Source: Acetivibrio clariflavus DSM 19732 (GTDB lineage Bacteria > Bacillota > Clostridia > Acetivibrionales > Acetivibrionaceae). From it: DNA of 64,000 bases. The stretch is from the NCBI RefSeq assembly GCF_000237085.1, contig NC_016627.1, positions 2,232,118 to 2,296,117 on the forward strand, in the 5' to 3' direction. Numbering within the stretch: position 1 is the first letter of the stretch; each line of letters opens with the position of its first letter. The translations under genes were made by a program, and so were the position numbers. Under the pieces are notes generated by a model. It searched no databases. It was not told the DNA's origin and saw only the letters and a program-made list of their open reading frames with translations. This document shows, one piece after another, positions 36,078-45,471 of the stretch.

Positions 36078-37604
36078 ATGCTGTCAAAGGTTAAAAGCTT
36101 TGGGCTTATGGGTATTGACGGATATGTTGTCATAGTTGAGACGGACATATCTACCGGAATTCCGGCATTTGACATAGTTGGACTTGGCGATACAGCAGTT
36201 AAGGAATCTAAAGAACGTGTCCGATCAGCTATCAAAAACGCAGGTCTAGAATTTCCCATCAAAAGAATTACAGTCAATCTTGCACCGGCAGACAAAAAAA
36301 AGGAAGGTTCAGCTTTTGATTTGCCAATAGCCCTCGGAATACTAATTGCCACAGAACAAATAGTTAACAGGGAAATTGATAATTATGCTTTTATTGGCGA
36401 ACTTTCATTAGACGGTGAAATAAAACCGATTAAAGGAATCCTTCCTATGGTAATCAGTGCAAGGCAAAACGGAATAGAAAACATTATTGTACCGATGAAA
36501 AATGCTGATGAAGCGGCAGTAGTTAACGATATTAATGTGCTGCCTGCACAAAATATAATTGATGTAGTAAACCACTTAAACGGTGCTGGTAAGTTAAATA
36601 TTCATGCCATTGATATAGACAAGCTCTTTGAAAATAATATGGAGTATGATGTTGATTTTGCTGACGTCAAAGGTCAGGAAAACGTAAAACGTGCTTTAGA
36701 AGTCGCTGCAGCGGGAGGCCACAACTGCCTAATGATAGGCAGCCCCGGGTCCGGTAAGACCATGCTTGCCAGAAGACTTCCCACCATTCTCCCCGCCATG
36801 ACCTTTGAAGAGGCACTGGAAGTCACCAAAATACACAGTATAGCAGGAACTTTGCCCGATAATGTGTCCCTTATCACAAAGCGGCCGTTCAGGGCGCCCC
36901 ATCATACCATTTCCAATGTCAGCCTCATCGGAGGTGGAAAGTACCCAAAACCTGGAGAAATAAGTCTTGCACATTTTGGTGTACTGTTCTTAGACGAGCT
37001 TCCCGAGTTTGACAGAAATGCATTGGAGGTTTTAAGGCAGCCTTTAGAGGACGGCATTGTCACTGTTTCAAGAGTCAATGCAACCTACACTTATCCTGCA
37101 AGAACTACTTTGATATGCGCTGCAAATCCCTGTAAGTGCGGAAATTACCTTGATGAAACCAAGGAATGTACATGTACTCCCAAACAGATTCAGCAGTACT
37201 TGGGAAAATTAAGCGGCCCCTTACTTGATCGAATCGATCTTCATATAGAAGTACCTTCAGTGAAATTTACCGACCTTGCAAACCGAGAAGAAGGTGAGAA
37301 ATCCTGCGTAATAAGGGAAAGGGTAAATAGAGCCAGAAAAATTCAACAGGAAAGGTATAAAGGATTAAACATATATTCCAATGCAGAGTTGACTCCTTCG
37401 CTTATAAAAAAGTACTGTAAACTTGATGACGAATGCAGTGATATTCTAAAAAACGCTTTTGAAAGATTAGGTTTAAGCGCACGGGCTCACAACCGAATTC
37501 TTAAAGTGGCAAGAACCATAGCAGATCTTGATGAAAGCCAGAATATACGTAAAGAACATCTGCTAGAGGCAATACAGTACAGAAGCCTTGACAGGAAAAT
37601 ATAA
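36078..37604 (+). CDS. comM: YifB/ComM family Mg chelatase-like AAA+ ATPase
   Basis: A 508-aa ComM-type helicase; in naturally competent bacteria ComM promotes branch migration during transformation. The N-terminal ChlI-like/Lon-type domain (MLSKVKSFGLMGIDGY) is followed by the AAA+ core with Walker A GSPGSGKTM, Walker B LFLDELPEF, and a CANPCKCG zinc-like motif. The C-terminal helical domain ends LEAIQYRSLDRK. GGAAGG precedes the ATG. It is divergent from dprA, another transformation gene. Confidence 0.95.
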   Translation: MLSKVKSFGLMGIDGYVVIVETDISTGIPAFDIVGLGDTAVKESKERVRSAIKNAGLEFPIKRITVNLAPADKKKEGSAFDLPIALGILIATEQIVNREIDNYAFIGELSLDGEIKPIKGILPMVISARQNGIENIIVPMKNADEAAVVNDINVLPAQNIIDVVNHLNGAGKLNIHAIDIDKLFENNMEYDVDFADVKGQENVKRALEVAAAGGHNCLMIGSPGSGKTMLARRLPTILPAMTFEEALEVTKIHSIAGTLPDNVSLITKRPFRAPHHTISNVSLIGGGKYPKPGEISLAHFGVLFLDELPEFDRNALEVLRQPLEDGIVTVSRVNATYTYPARTTLICAANPCKCGNYLDETKECTCTPKQIQQYLGKLSGPLLDRIDLHIEVPSVKFTDLANREEGEKSCVIRERVNRARKIQQERYKGLNIYSNAELTPSLIKKYCKLDDECSDILKNAFERLGLSARAHNRILKVARTIADLDESQNIRKEHLLEAIQYRSLDRKI

Positions 37605-37615
37605 ATATAAAGTAA

Positions 37616-37654
37616 AAAACTGCCGCAAAGGATGCAGTCCTTCGCGGCAGTTTT
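37616..37654. terminator. Bidirectional terminator between comM and the GH9 gene
   Basis: A 17-bp stem (AAAACTGCCGCAAAGGA with TCCTTCGCGGCAGTTTT, one wobble pair) around a 5-nt loop, flanked by A-run and T-run on the two sides. It serves the convergent genes comM and GH9. Confidence 0.9.
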
Positions 37655-37664
37655 TTATTTTTCC

Positions 37665-39341
37665 TTATTCTTCAACATGGAACTTAGAAATCATACCTAA
37701 AAGCCTTTGTTTCAAAAGTGCATAGTCCACAGAATTTATATCCCCATCACCATTAACATCGGCTTCACTCTCAAAGAACGTATTTTCCGGAAGTTTCATA
37801 CCCAGCAAATAGCTTTTCATCAGCGCATAATCTATGGAATTAATATTATTGTCATGATTCACATCACCAACAAGATATGTATTGGATGTGGGAGTTGGTG
37901 TCGGATTTGGAATCGGGGTTTTTGTCACATCCGGAATATTTAAATTTCCAAAATGTTTAGCTGTTGCTGCCAGTGCCCCAACAAAACCTGCATTGTAGTC
38001 AATGGCAACTTCAGTATATTGATATTCATATACGCTTTCTTTAAATACATCATCGGCACCGGGACCGCCTATCAAAGCACCGAGTAAAAGGTACTTCGCC
38101 GGTGCTGTATTGGCATTGTCTGCGTAACCGATTGCTCCCTGTGCAGCTCTATGGTGAGGATGTTGGGTCCATTTGTTGCCCATTCCTATCACATAGGACA
38201 TTTTTTCAGGGTTGTCGCCTAAAATATAATCAATCTGAGATTTCAACAAGTCAAGATAACCTTGATTGGGATTCTGTTTATAATATATAGCGGCAACCAT
38301 TGACGCAGCTGCTGCATATCTTAATACTCCCCAATAATTCAAGTATTTCAAACCGCCGGGAGTTGTTTGAATATCATACATCCAATAATTCAAGTTATAT
38401 TCTACACCATCTTTATAAATCTTTTCCCCGGTTATCTCAGCTAATTTAACAAGGGCAGGAACATACATGTCATCCCAACACATGGTCCATCTTTTCTTAA
38501 AAGGATCATCTCCACTTTCATTTTTTACAACAATAAATTCTTTCGCATCATTAATATATGAGCTGTCTCCGGTGGCAGTATATAACCATACCGCTCCCCA
38601 AGCCAAGTCATCATAAATACTGGTGGATCTGTAAAAATACTGCCCATCTCCAGGACCTTTATTGGTAGTTCCCATTTTGTATAACTCTTTTGCTGCTTGA
38701 AGGCATTTATTGGCATATGCCGAGTCAATATCCCTGTAATTTAAATACATAATTGCAAGAGCAGCTGCCGTTTCTCCTAAAACATCACTGGCAGGATTAT
38801 TTTTATTTGCCACACATTTAGTAGGCCTGTCTTCCGATTGAAGTTCCGGTGGTCCCCAATAATTGTGGTCTTCCTCACCGTCTCCTACTTGATAGTAAAA
38901 AGTATCGGCATCGGGATGGCTCTTTAAAAAATAATCTGTAAAGTACTTTAGCTGTTCAAGCATTTTCGTCTTGTTGCCGGTTGCTTTAAACACTTCATCA
39001 TATTCATACAATGCCCACCCAAGCACTGATGCTGTATATCCTTGAGGCAATCCGAACTTTACATGGTCTCCGGCATCATGGTACCCTCCTGTTAAATCTA
39101 AGCCTACATCCTGTCCGTCTTTTGTATGACACGGACCTCTCCAGTCAAAAATATTGTTTGTTTTTACATCTTTGCCGCATTTATTCGCATCATAGAATCC
39201 GATGGCATTTTTTAGGGCCAATGAGTAATCATATCCTGCTGCTGAAACGTTCTTCATTGGTATCAATATCGTTGTTGATAGCATCGCGACACAAGAAAAC
39301 AATGTAATAACTCTTTTAAGATTTCTTTTTCCAGCAAACAT
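37665..39341 (-). CDS. Cellulosomal GH9 endoglucanase with C-terminal dockerin
   Basis: A 558-aa secreted cellulase. It has a signal peptide (1 to about 35, ending VSAA), then a GH9 (alpha/alpha)6 catalytic domain from about 37 to 465. Visible catalytic motifs are DAGDHVKFGLP (Asp89 and Asp92), HPHHRAAQG, and the acid Glu in YTEVAIDYNAGFVGALAA. A Pro/Thr linker (KTPIPNPTPTPTS) leads to a type I dockerin (about 492-552) with two calcium loops (DVNHDNNINSID and DVNGDGDINSVD). No CBM3c or Ig-like module is present, which is compact for this family. GGGAGGGAA precedes the ATG. Confidence 0.96.
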   Translation of the reverse strand: MFAGKRNLKRVITLFSCVAMLSTTILIPMKNVSAAGYDYSLALKNAIGFYDANKCGKDVKTNNIFDWRGPCHTKDGQDVGLDLTGGYHDAGDHVKFGLPQGYTASVLGWALYEYDEVFKATGNKTKMLEQLKYFTDYFLKSHPDADTFYYQVGDGEEDHNYWGPPELQSEDRPTKCVANKNNPASDVLGETAAALAIMYLNYRDIDSAYANKCLQAAKELYKMGTTNKGPGDGQYFYRSTSIYDDLAWGAVWLYTATGDSSYINDAKEFIVVKNESGDDPFKKRWTMCWDDMYVPALVKLAEITGEKIYKDGVEYNLNYWMYDIQTTPGGLKYLNYWGVLRYAAAASMVAAIYYKQNPNQGYLDLLKSQIDYILGDNPEKMSYVIGMGNKWTQHPHHRAAQGAIGYADNANTAPAKYLLLGALIGGPGADDVFKESVYEYQYTEVAIDYNAGFVGALAATAKHFGNLNIPDVTKTPIPNPTPTPTSNTYLVGDVNHDNNINSIDYALMKSYLLGMKLPENTFFESEADVNGDGDINSVDYALLKQRLLGMISKFHVEE

Positions 39342-39738
39342 GCACTTTCCCTCCCGTATATAATATTTGTTAATTATAAAAAACTAAAAGCAAACTCATC
39401 TATTGAATCTTATAAGTTATCCTTTTATCTTACTGCATAGATGAAGTCTGCTTAATTTTCTTTTTATTTTATATTAATGATTTCGATATATAATTTGTCT
39501 AAAGTCTTCTACGTCCAATAAATATATTCATTACCACATAAAAATTACTTTCTAAGACCCAATTATTTACCCTGTTTTAATTATATCACAAGCTCAAATC
39601 AATAATCAACAAACCAAAACAGGCTGAATTCATAGTTTTTCTCCATTTGAAATGTTAAAGTCAAACTGATATAATCAATATATATTTCAGCAAATATTTA
39701 GAATTGAAGTATAAATTTTCAAGAGGGGATGTGCTTAT
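39342..39738. other. Divergent regulatory interval between the GH9 gene and cdd
   Basis: A 397-bp AT-rich interval without a gene. The cdd promoter lies at its right side. The GH9 promoter should be in the left half, but I found no clear SigA or SigI-like element. Confidence 0.5.
39647..39675 (+). promoter_or_regulatory. SigA-type promoter for cdd
   Basis: TTGAAA (39647-39652) and TATAAT (39670-39675) with an exact 17-bp spacer, about 64 bp upstream of the cdd start. Confidence 0.7.
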
Positions 39739-40131
39739 ATGGACTATGAAAAGCTTATCAGTTTGGCAAATGAGGTTAAGAAAAATGCCTATGCGCCGTA
39801 TTCCAATTTCCATGTAGGAGCAGCATTAATCACTGATTCAGGCAAGGTATATACCGGTACAAATGTTGAAAATGCTTCTTACGGTGCAACAATATGTGCC
39901 GAAAGAACTGCCATAGTAAAAGCTGTATCTGAAGGTGAGAGAAAGATAAAAGCACTTGCCATTTCCGGCGATTCGGATGATTACATTTATCCATGCGGTA
40001 TTTGCAGACAAATTATATCGGAATTTGCCGATGAAGATTTTGTAGTTATTTGCTGTAATAAAAAAGGCGAATATAAGGTTTTAAGCATAAATGAAATCTT
40101 ACCCCATCCCTTTGTATTTGAGAAAAACTAA
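39739..40131 (+). CDS. cdd: Cytidine deaminase
   Basis: A 130-aa tetrameric-type cytidine deaminase of pyrimidine salvage. It has FHVGAAL, the zinc/catalytic CAE (53-55) in TICAERTAIVKA, and the zinc ligands Cys86 and Cys89 in PCGICRQ. GAGGGGA lies upstream of the ATG. It is a single-gene unit with its own promoter and terminator. Confidence 0.96.
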   Translation: MDYEKLISLANEVKKNAYAPYSNFHVGAALITDSGKVYTGTNVENASYGATICAERTAIVKAVSEGERKIKALAISGDSDDYIYPCGICRQIISEFADEDFVVICCNKKGEYKVLSINEILPHPFVFEKN

Positions 40132-40175
40132 TAAAAATTTTTATCTTCAAGTAATCCGGAATATTTCATTAATAA

Positions 40176-40198
40176 AGGGAAGTGCTCGGCATTTCCCT
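40176..40198 (+). terminator. Intrinsic terminator of cdd
   Basis: A 10-bp stem (AGGGAAGTGC with GCATTTCCCT, one wobble) with a TCG loop, followed by GTTTTAT, 45 bp past the cdd stop. Confidence 0.75.
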
Positions 40199-40479
40199 GT
40201 TTTATATTCAAAGCTCTGTTTAATACCATTCTTTGTATCTCTCAAATAGTTTGAAGTAACATAAATATCTTCCTTAATTTCATTGTCAATTTTCTGTCAT
40301 ATAGTTTTCAAATATTTTCACAACAAGTTTATTTGTAAAAGTAACAATTTACAGGTATAGAGAATATAAATATACAAGATTTATGTAAATTATTTAAATT
40401 AAAAATCAAATCTTGTTTTTAAGTCCAAAGATGCAACCAATAACTGCATGCAATCAAGCATTTTGAAAGGAGAAAAGTA

Positions 40480-40806
40480 ATGAAGAATAATAAGATTAAA
40501 AAAAAGGTGGAAGAGGTATTTAATGAATCACACAGGACAGACCTTCAAACCCGTCTAAATACTTTTATATTCTACTTAAAAAAAAGCAATATTGATGAAC
40601 TCACCGAAATAATGGGCCAAGTTAACATAGATCCTATTATAGATAAAACTCTTGAAATAGATAAAGAAACATTAAAAAATTATTGCATAAATTTTTCTGA
40701 AATCAAAGGAAGGCTGACTGAATCCGACTTCGATAAAATACGTTTAATTTGCGGTCCAAAAGGCGATGTTGTGGTCAATAAACTTAAACAGTTGCTAGAC
40801 TGGTAA
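40480..40806 (+). CDS. Small hypothetical protein
   Basis: A 108-aa protein of no family I recognise. It is charged, mostly helical in appearance, with no signal peptide, membrane segment or cysteine cluster (one Cys in NYCINF, one in LICGPKGD). A strong AAAGGAGA site precedes the ATG, which supports translation. It is convergent with the olpC-like gene and separated from cdd by 348 bp that includes the cdd terminator. Confidence 0.7.
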   Translation: MKNNKIKKKVEEVFNESHRTDLQTRLNTFIFYLKKSNIDELTEIMGQVNIDPIIDKTLEIDKETLKNYCINFSEIKGRLTESDFDKIRLICGPKGDVVVNKLKQLLDW

Positions 40807-40897
40807 ATTTAGGCATAAGTAAAATTTCCGATTTATGTGCTCATTCTGTATAAATATAGGATAAGCATTATAGTATCAATATTTATCATATAAAAAA

Positions 40898-40925
40898 GCT
40901 GTCTGATATCTTATCTTCAGACAGC
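40898..40925. terminator. Terminator shared by the 108-aa gene and the olpC-like gene
   Basis: A perfect 9-bp stem (GCTGTCTGA with TCAGACAGC) and a 10-nt loop. On the minus strand it is followed directly by TTTTTT, so it is a textbook terminator for the olpC-like gene; on the plus strand CGTTTCATTTT follows. Confidence 0.85.
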
Positions 40926-40958
40926 CGTTTCATTTTCAAAAAAGTATGTATTTACTTT

Positions 40959-41933
40959 TTATTTAACAACTGTTACATCTCCAGTACTTAATTCTATATC
41001 CAGAGTACTTAATTTAGTATCTGCAAAAGTAGCTTTACCAACTATCGCCAATTCACTTTCACTGCTTTTTGCATTGTCTTTTACCTTAAGCCTAACAGTT
41101 GCAAGAACTCCCTCAGTTCTTATTACTCCATCCTCTTGCATAGTTTCATTTAAGAAAAGCATTCTAATCAGATTTTCATCCTGTGAATAATGGTATGCAA
41201 AGTTCGTATCGGGATCTGTTATTATATCTCCCGGCTTAACTTCAACAAATTCCAAATTGTCATTATCGAAAGCTAAAGTTAAATTGAAAGTATTTAATCC
41301 TCTAGTTGTATCAAAGGACACATTAATCGGCACATCAATTGTTGTAGCCGGTTCAGCTTTAATTGTACCAATTACGGTCTTAGTTGTATCTGTAGGTTTT
41401 GGTGTTACTTGAGGAGTTGGAGTAACAGTTGTTTTCATATCAACTTCCACTTGTCTCAAATCTGCATTCCATTCAACAGGAACACCCAATGCGTCACCTA
41501 ACGCTCTCAGAGGTAAGTAAGTTCTTCCCTCTACGACTATAGGCGGATTCTCAGAAATAAACTCTTGACCTTTTACCATTACTTTAAATGTTGCCTTATA
41601 GGCTGTCCAACTTGTAACGGTACTTGTAGCAGGTTGCACCGGAGTATTTGTTTGGGTCGAATCAGGCTTTTTGTCCGTCATAGCAACTTCAGCCTGTCTC
41701 AATTCTGCATTCCATTCAACAGGAACACCTAACGCATCGCCCATAGCCCTAAGTGGCAGGTAAGTCCTTCCCTCAACAACTACAGGTGGATTTTCCGAAA
41801 TAAACTCTTCCCCCCTTACAAATACTTTAAAGGTCGGTAATTCTGCTTTCCAACTAGTTGCTTCTTCAGCAAATGTACATACACTAGTTGCTAAAATACC
41901 TCCGATAATCAAACCGCTGATAAATTTTTTCAT
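40959..41933 (-). CDS. olpC: OlpC-like cell-surface protein with type I cohesin
   Basis: A 324-aa secreted protein. A signal peptide (1 to about 22) is followed by two near-identical copper amine oxidase N-terminal-like (stalk) modules, at about 34-88 and 116-168, each with FISENPP, VVEGRTYLPLRA and ALGVPVEWNA. A Pro/Thr linker leads to a cohesin domain, about 186-324 (FDNDNLEFVEVKPGDIITDP, then GVLATVRLKVKDNA). This architecture matches OlpC of Clostridium thermocellum, whose cohesin binds type I dockerins at the cell surface. It could therefore anchor the dockerin enzymes encoded on either side. Confidence 0.88.
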   Translation of the reverse strand: MKKFISGLIIGGILATSVCTFAEEATSWKAELPTFKVFVRGEEFISENPPVVVEGRTYLPLRAMGDALGVPVEWNAELRQAEVAMTDKKPDSTQTNTPVQPATSTVTSWTAYKATFKVMVKGQEFISENPPIVVEGRTYLPLRALGDALGVPVEWNADLRQVEVDMKTTVTPTPQVTPKPTDTTKTVIGTIKAEPATTIDVPINVSFDTTRGLNTFNLTLAFDNDNLEFVEVKPGDIITDPDTNFAYHYSQDENLIRMLFLNETMQEDGVIRTEGVLATVRLKVKDNAKSSESELAIVGKATFADTKLSTLDIELSTGDVTVVK

Positions 41934-42105
41934 AACTTAACACGCTCCATTTAGTATTTTAGTATAGTTAATAGTAATTATGCTTTATTATACCATATGC
42001 AGCGTAAGCTTGTCACCCTCTTAAACAACTAATATTACAGCACTTTCAGGGCAATTGCGTAAAATTTCTGCTAAACTTAGTCACAAACCGATATTTTTCT
42101 AATTT

Positions 42106-42828
42106 CTACATAAGTAGATTTTTATCTGCAAATAATGTATTATTTATAATATTTATTACAGCTTCTTTGTATTCATTGATAAAAAAATGCCCGGAATCGA
42201 ATTCGTAAAAATTGCATTTCTTACAAGTACATTCACTCCACAATTCAATCTCTTTGCTAGCTACGAAATCATCATATTTTCCATTTAAAATACTCATCTC
42301 GCAATTCAATTTCAATTTATCACCGTTATGCTTATAGGTTTCTACCAACCTAAAGTCGTTTCTTAAAATCGGTAGGAAAAGCTTAAGTATTTCCTCATTT
42401 TCTATAACTTTTTGATCAGTTCCGCCCAACTTGACTATCCTATCAATAAATTCTTCGTCAGAAAGCAAATGTAGCATTTCCTTTTCCACTTCGATATATG
42501 GAGGATATCTGCCGGACATAAATACATGGACAGGCTCTTGCTTTTCGTAATAAATTATTTTGCGGAGACTTTCATAAGCAAGCAAAGTTCCCATACTATG
42601 CCCAAATATTGCATAAGGAGTACCGTCCAATTCTTCACATATAATTCCATAGACATCCTCTATAGCCCCATTTATGCTTTTGTACAACGGCTCACTAAAA
42701 CGCTTGCCTCTTCCGGAAAGCTCTATCGGCTTTAAATCTATCCTTTCATCCAGGAGTTTCCTCCAACTCATGTAAAACGCTGATGAGCCCCCTCCATAAG
42801 GTAAACAAAACAGTTTTATTTTTTCCAA
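42106..42828 (-). CDS. Type II thioesterase (GrsT/RifR family)
   Basis: A 240-aa alpha/beta hydrolase that usually edits misprimed carrier proteins of NRPS or PKS lines. It starts KLFCLPYGGGSSAFY as the family does. The catalytic Ser78 is in FGHSMG, the Asp probably in NGKYDDFV, and the His in DSGHFF. The start is a TTG at 42828, with GGGGG 8 bp upstream. No NRPS or PKS gene is in the window. It lies 12 bp after the LtaS-like gene and is probably cotranscribed with it. Confidence 0.9.
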   Translation of the reverse strand: MEKIKLFCLPYGGGSSAFYMSWRKLLDERIDLKPIELSGRGKRFSEPLYKSINGAIEDVYGIICEELDGTPYAIFGHSMGTLLAYESLRKIIYYEKQEPVHVFMSGRYPPYIEVEKEMLHLLSDEEFIDRIVKLGGTDQKVIENEEILKLFLPILRNDFRLVETYKHNGDKLKLNCEMSILNGKYDDFVASKEIELWSECTCKKCNFYEFDSGHFFINEYKEAVINIINNTLFADKNLLM

Positions 42829-42840
42829 ACATTATACCCC

Positions 42841-44763
42841 CTAATTTATCTTATTATCAAACAAAATATAATACTGCATTTTGCAATATGTATTCAGAAC
42901 TTCTTTTTCTTCATCGGAAAGATTCTCTGTATAACTACCGTCGCTTTTTTTATAAAATCTTCTGGTAATAACAGGCAATACAGACTTTATATCCTTTAAG
43001 TAATTAAAATAAGCCGAATGGTTAAATCCCAAATAATCGAGAAGCACTGTTCCCAAATAGTTTGCACTTATTGTGGGTGCTTCCCCCACAGGTAAATCTC
43101 TGCCTTGTTCTTTAAATAAAGCCTTTGCCGAATTATTACTCCAAATAAAGTAAGGAGTTTCATAAGTGTTTAAGTATTCATCAATTCCATAGGATGTTCC
43201 CACTTTGTAGTTCATAGCTTTATATCCTGCAAATTCACTTCCCAGGAATGGAAGGTGGTCACCGAAATACAGCAAAACTACCGGTTCATCCAAGTTTTCC
43301 AATTGCTCGGTCAAATATCCCAATGCCTCATCATTTTGCCTAAGTCCGCCTGCATAATTGTTTATTAAGTGATAATATTCCTCATCCACAGAACCGTTGT
43401 GTTTTAAAATCTCAGGATATCCAATGGGCTCATTCGGATAGGGGCCATGATTTTCTATGGTAACAGTAAAATTAAAATACGGATTTTCAGGATTTTCTTT
43501 CAGATGCTCCCGGAAATCTTTCAATAAAAACTTATAAGTATCCATATCGGATATATAGCCGGTAAGAGTCTTTGTATTTCGTTCAGTTATATCAACAGCA
43601 AAAAAACGTTTATCAAACCCGAAGTAATCGTATACATTAAATCTGTTATAAAACCATTGATAGCCCGGATGCAGTGCTGTTGTTTTGTACCCGATTTCCT
43701 CCAATACTCTGGCCAAAGAAAAGGTATCCTTACGTACATATGCCGAATATGTATCAGCCCCCCAGTTTGCAGCACTGATGCAAATACCGGTCAGAAATTC
43801 ACATTCGGTAGATGCAGTACCGCCTCCGTAAACGCCGGTAACTATCTTACCGTGATAAGCATTTTTGAGAATTTTGTTATAATTCTCCAGAGGATTAATG
43901 TTATCATAAAATTCAATCCCGGGTATTCTATCAATATCAAAAAAGGCTTCGCTCATTATCGCAATAACGTGAGGTTTTTTGTTCTTCAACGAATCTAAGT
44001 TTGTCGAAACTTCAACAGCTCCTTTATTTTCAAAATTTTTCAGTACCTTTTTTGCCTCCTGGACCTGATACCCTTCCGGTGCTGTCAATTTCAATGTATT
44101 TGCCTTAACAAGAAAGGAATACATAAAGCCCCTTGACCTTACTATATCCACTGAAGAATAAATAGTACCCTCAACTTTAAATTTATCATAAAACTTGCTA
44201 TTTTTATAAACGGTATTATATAAACCAATTAAAACCAAAACAGAAATTATTGTTCCGGCTATTCTGAAGTACCACTTCGAAGGTTTTGATTTCAATATTA
44301 ATAGCACAGCAACCGCACTAATTAAAAATAAAACTGTTACTATGATCAAATCGATATCTATCGGAAGCTCATTTATCTTTATAACTTTAGTAGATTCATT
44401 CCCAAGCAAAATATCTGCCGGTACAAATGGTTCATGCCTAAGGCTGATTTTAAAATAATTTATCATCTGCATAATTAAATAAAAACTGCCTGAAATCAGA
44501 TATGAAACCCATATTCTTGCTGTAAGGAAATAAATACATAACATCATCAGCGTTAACGGCAGTGTATTTAATAAAAATAAAACGGGCTGCACCAAGTAAA
44601 GCAGCAAAACTTTGGGTGAAAAGGCCGAAGAAATAAGAATCCCCATTACTGATACAACTAAAGACAATGCAATAACAAACAACATACTTCTCCAATTGCT
44701 TTTTAAATTAATTTTAGGTAAAAATAAAATTTTATTTATTTTTTTACAGCTATTCTTATCCAC
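42841..44763 (-). CDS. LtaS-like membrane sulfatase-fold phosphoglycerol transferase
   Basis: A 640-aa membrane enzyme. About five membrane segments fill residues 25-185. The extracellular alkaline phosphatase/sulfatase domain spans about 262-600, with metal-site motif IAIMSEAFFD (Glu272), candidate nucleophile Thr316 in GGGTASTECEF, and LYFGDHLPFLG. Relatives polymerise glycerol phosphate for lipoteichoic acid or modify surface glycans. The start is GTG at 44763. The pairing with a type II thioesterase is unusual. Confidence 0.88.
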   Translation of the reverse strand: MDKNSCKKINKILFLPKINLKSNWRSMLFVIALSLVVSVMGILISSAFSPKVLLLYLVQPVLFLLNTLPLTLMMLCIYFLTARIWVSYLISGSFYLIMQMINYFKISLRHEPFVPADILLGNESTKVIKINELPIDIDLIIVTVLFLISAVAVLLILKSKPSKWYFRIAGTIISVLVLIGLYNTVYKNSKFYDKFKVEGTIYSSVDIVRSRGFMYSFLVKANTLKLTAPEGYQVQEAKKVLKNFENKGAVEVSTNLDSLKNKKPHVIAIMSEAFFDIDRIPGIEFYDNINPLENYNKILKNAYHGKIVTGVYGGGTASTECEFLTGICISAANWGADTYSAYVRKDTFSLARVLEEIGYKTTALHPGYQWFYNRFNVYDYFGFDKRFFAVDITERNTKTLTGYISDMDTYKFLLKDFREHLKENPENPYFNFTVTIENHGPYPNEPIGYPEILKHNGSVDEEYYHLINNYAGGLRQNDEALGYLTEQLENLDEPVVLLYFGDHLPFLGSEFAGYKAMNYKVGTSYGIDEYLNTYETPYFIWSNNSAKALFKEQGRDLPVGEAPTISANYLGTVLLDYLGFNHSAYFNYLKDIKSVLPVITRRFYKKSDGSYTENLSDEEKEVLNTYCKMQYYILFDNKIN

Positions 44764-45471
44764 TTCAACATCCTACCTTTATCAAAATATTAATCATTTA
44801 TGCTCGTCTTCATACTTTAGTGCCAAATATTCAGCAACAGTAAATAATTTTTACGAAACGGTATACATAATTCCTCTAAAAAATTTTAAACAATTTTAAC
44901 ATATAATATATCTTTAAATCAATTGACCTGCCTCCCGGTTTAGTCTCTTGTTTTATTGAATTTAAGCAAATTATATGATAATATAAAGAAAAATGCAGAA
45001 AATTTTTATTTATGTCTTTTTTACTGCATAAATCATATTTATGATATAGTTTTACCTTGAACTTATTTAGATTTTTTAATTTAAATAATTTTATATGGAA
45101 AAATTAGGGGTAACAACACAGCGTTTTATAAAGCAATTTTTATTAAGCAGTATTCACCGTTATGTTCATTCTATTCTACATCCAATTAAACAATTTCCCT
45201 ATTAATTTTATTAATTAATTTCATTTATGATGCAGCATGTATATATATTTATAGTTATAGTAATAAGTTGATATTTTCGAAAAACATGCACTGCAAATAT
45301 TGCAATTAAGGCCATAAAACATTTTTTATAAATCGTATTTATATAATGAAGCCTAATTTATATATTTTTTTATTAAGTTCAATAGGTTTTCTGTATATAA
45401 ATTATTTTTTGATTTTTATACTCTAATGACGCATATAATTTTTATTTAAATATTTTTAGGAGGAAAGAAAT
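44764..45471. other. 708-bp AT-rich regulatory interval upstream of the GH5 gene
   Basis: A divergent interval between the LtaS-like gene (minus) and GH5 (plus). It is very AT-rich with no reading frame of note. Long untranslated leaders are common for cellulosomal genes. I could not identify a promoter with confidence; a SigI-type CCC.../CGAA pair was not evident. Confidence 0.5.

Noticed and set aside
36674-36974. Two overlapping minus-strand frames inside comM
   Set aside because: Antisense shadows of the AAA+ core of comM; no ribosome site.
44764-45471. SigI-type promoter upstream of the GH5 gene
   Set aside because: A CGAA occurs near 45278 but no C-rich -35 partner at suitable spacing.
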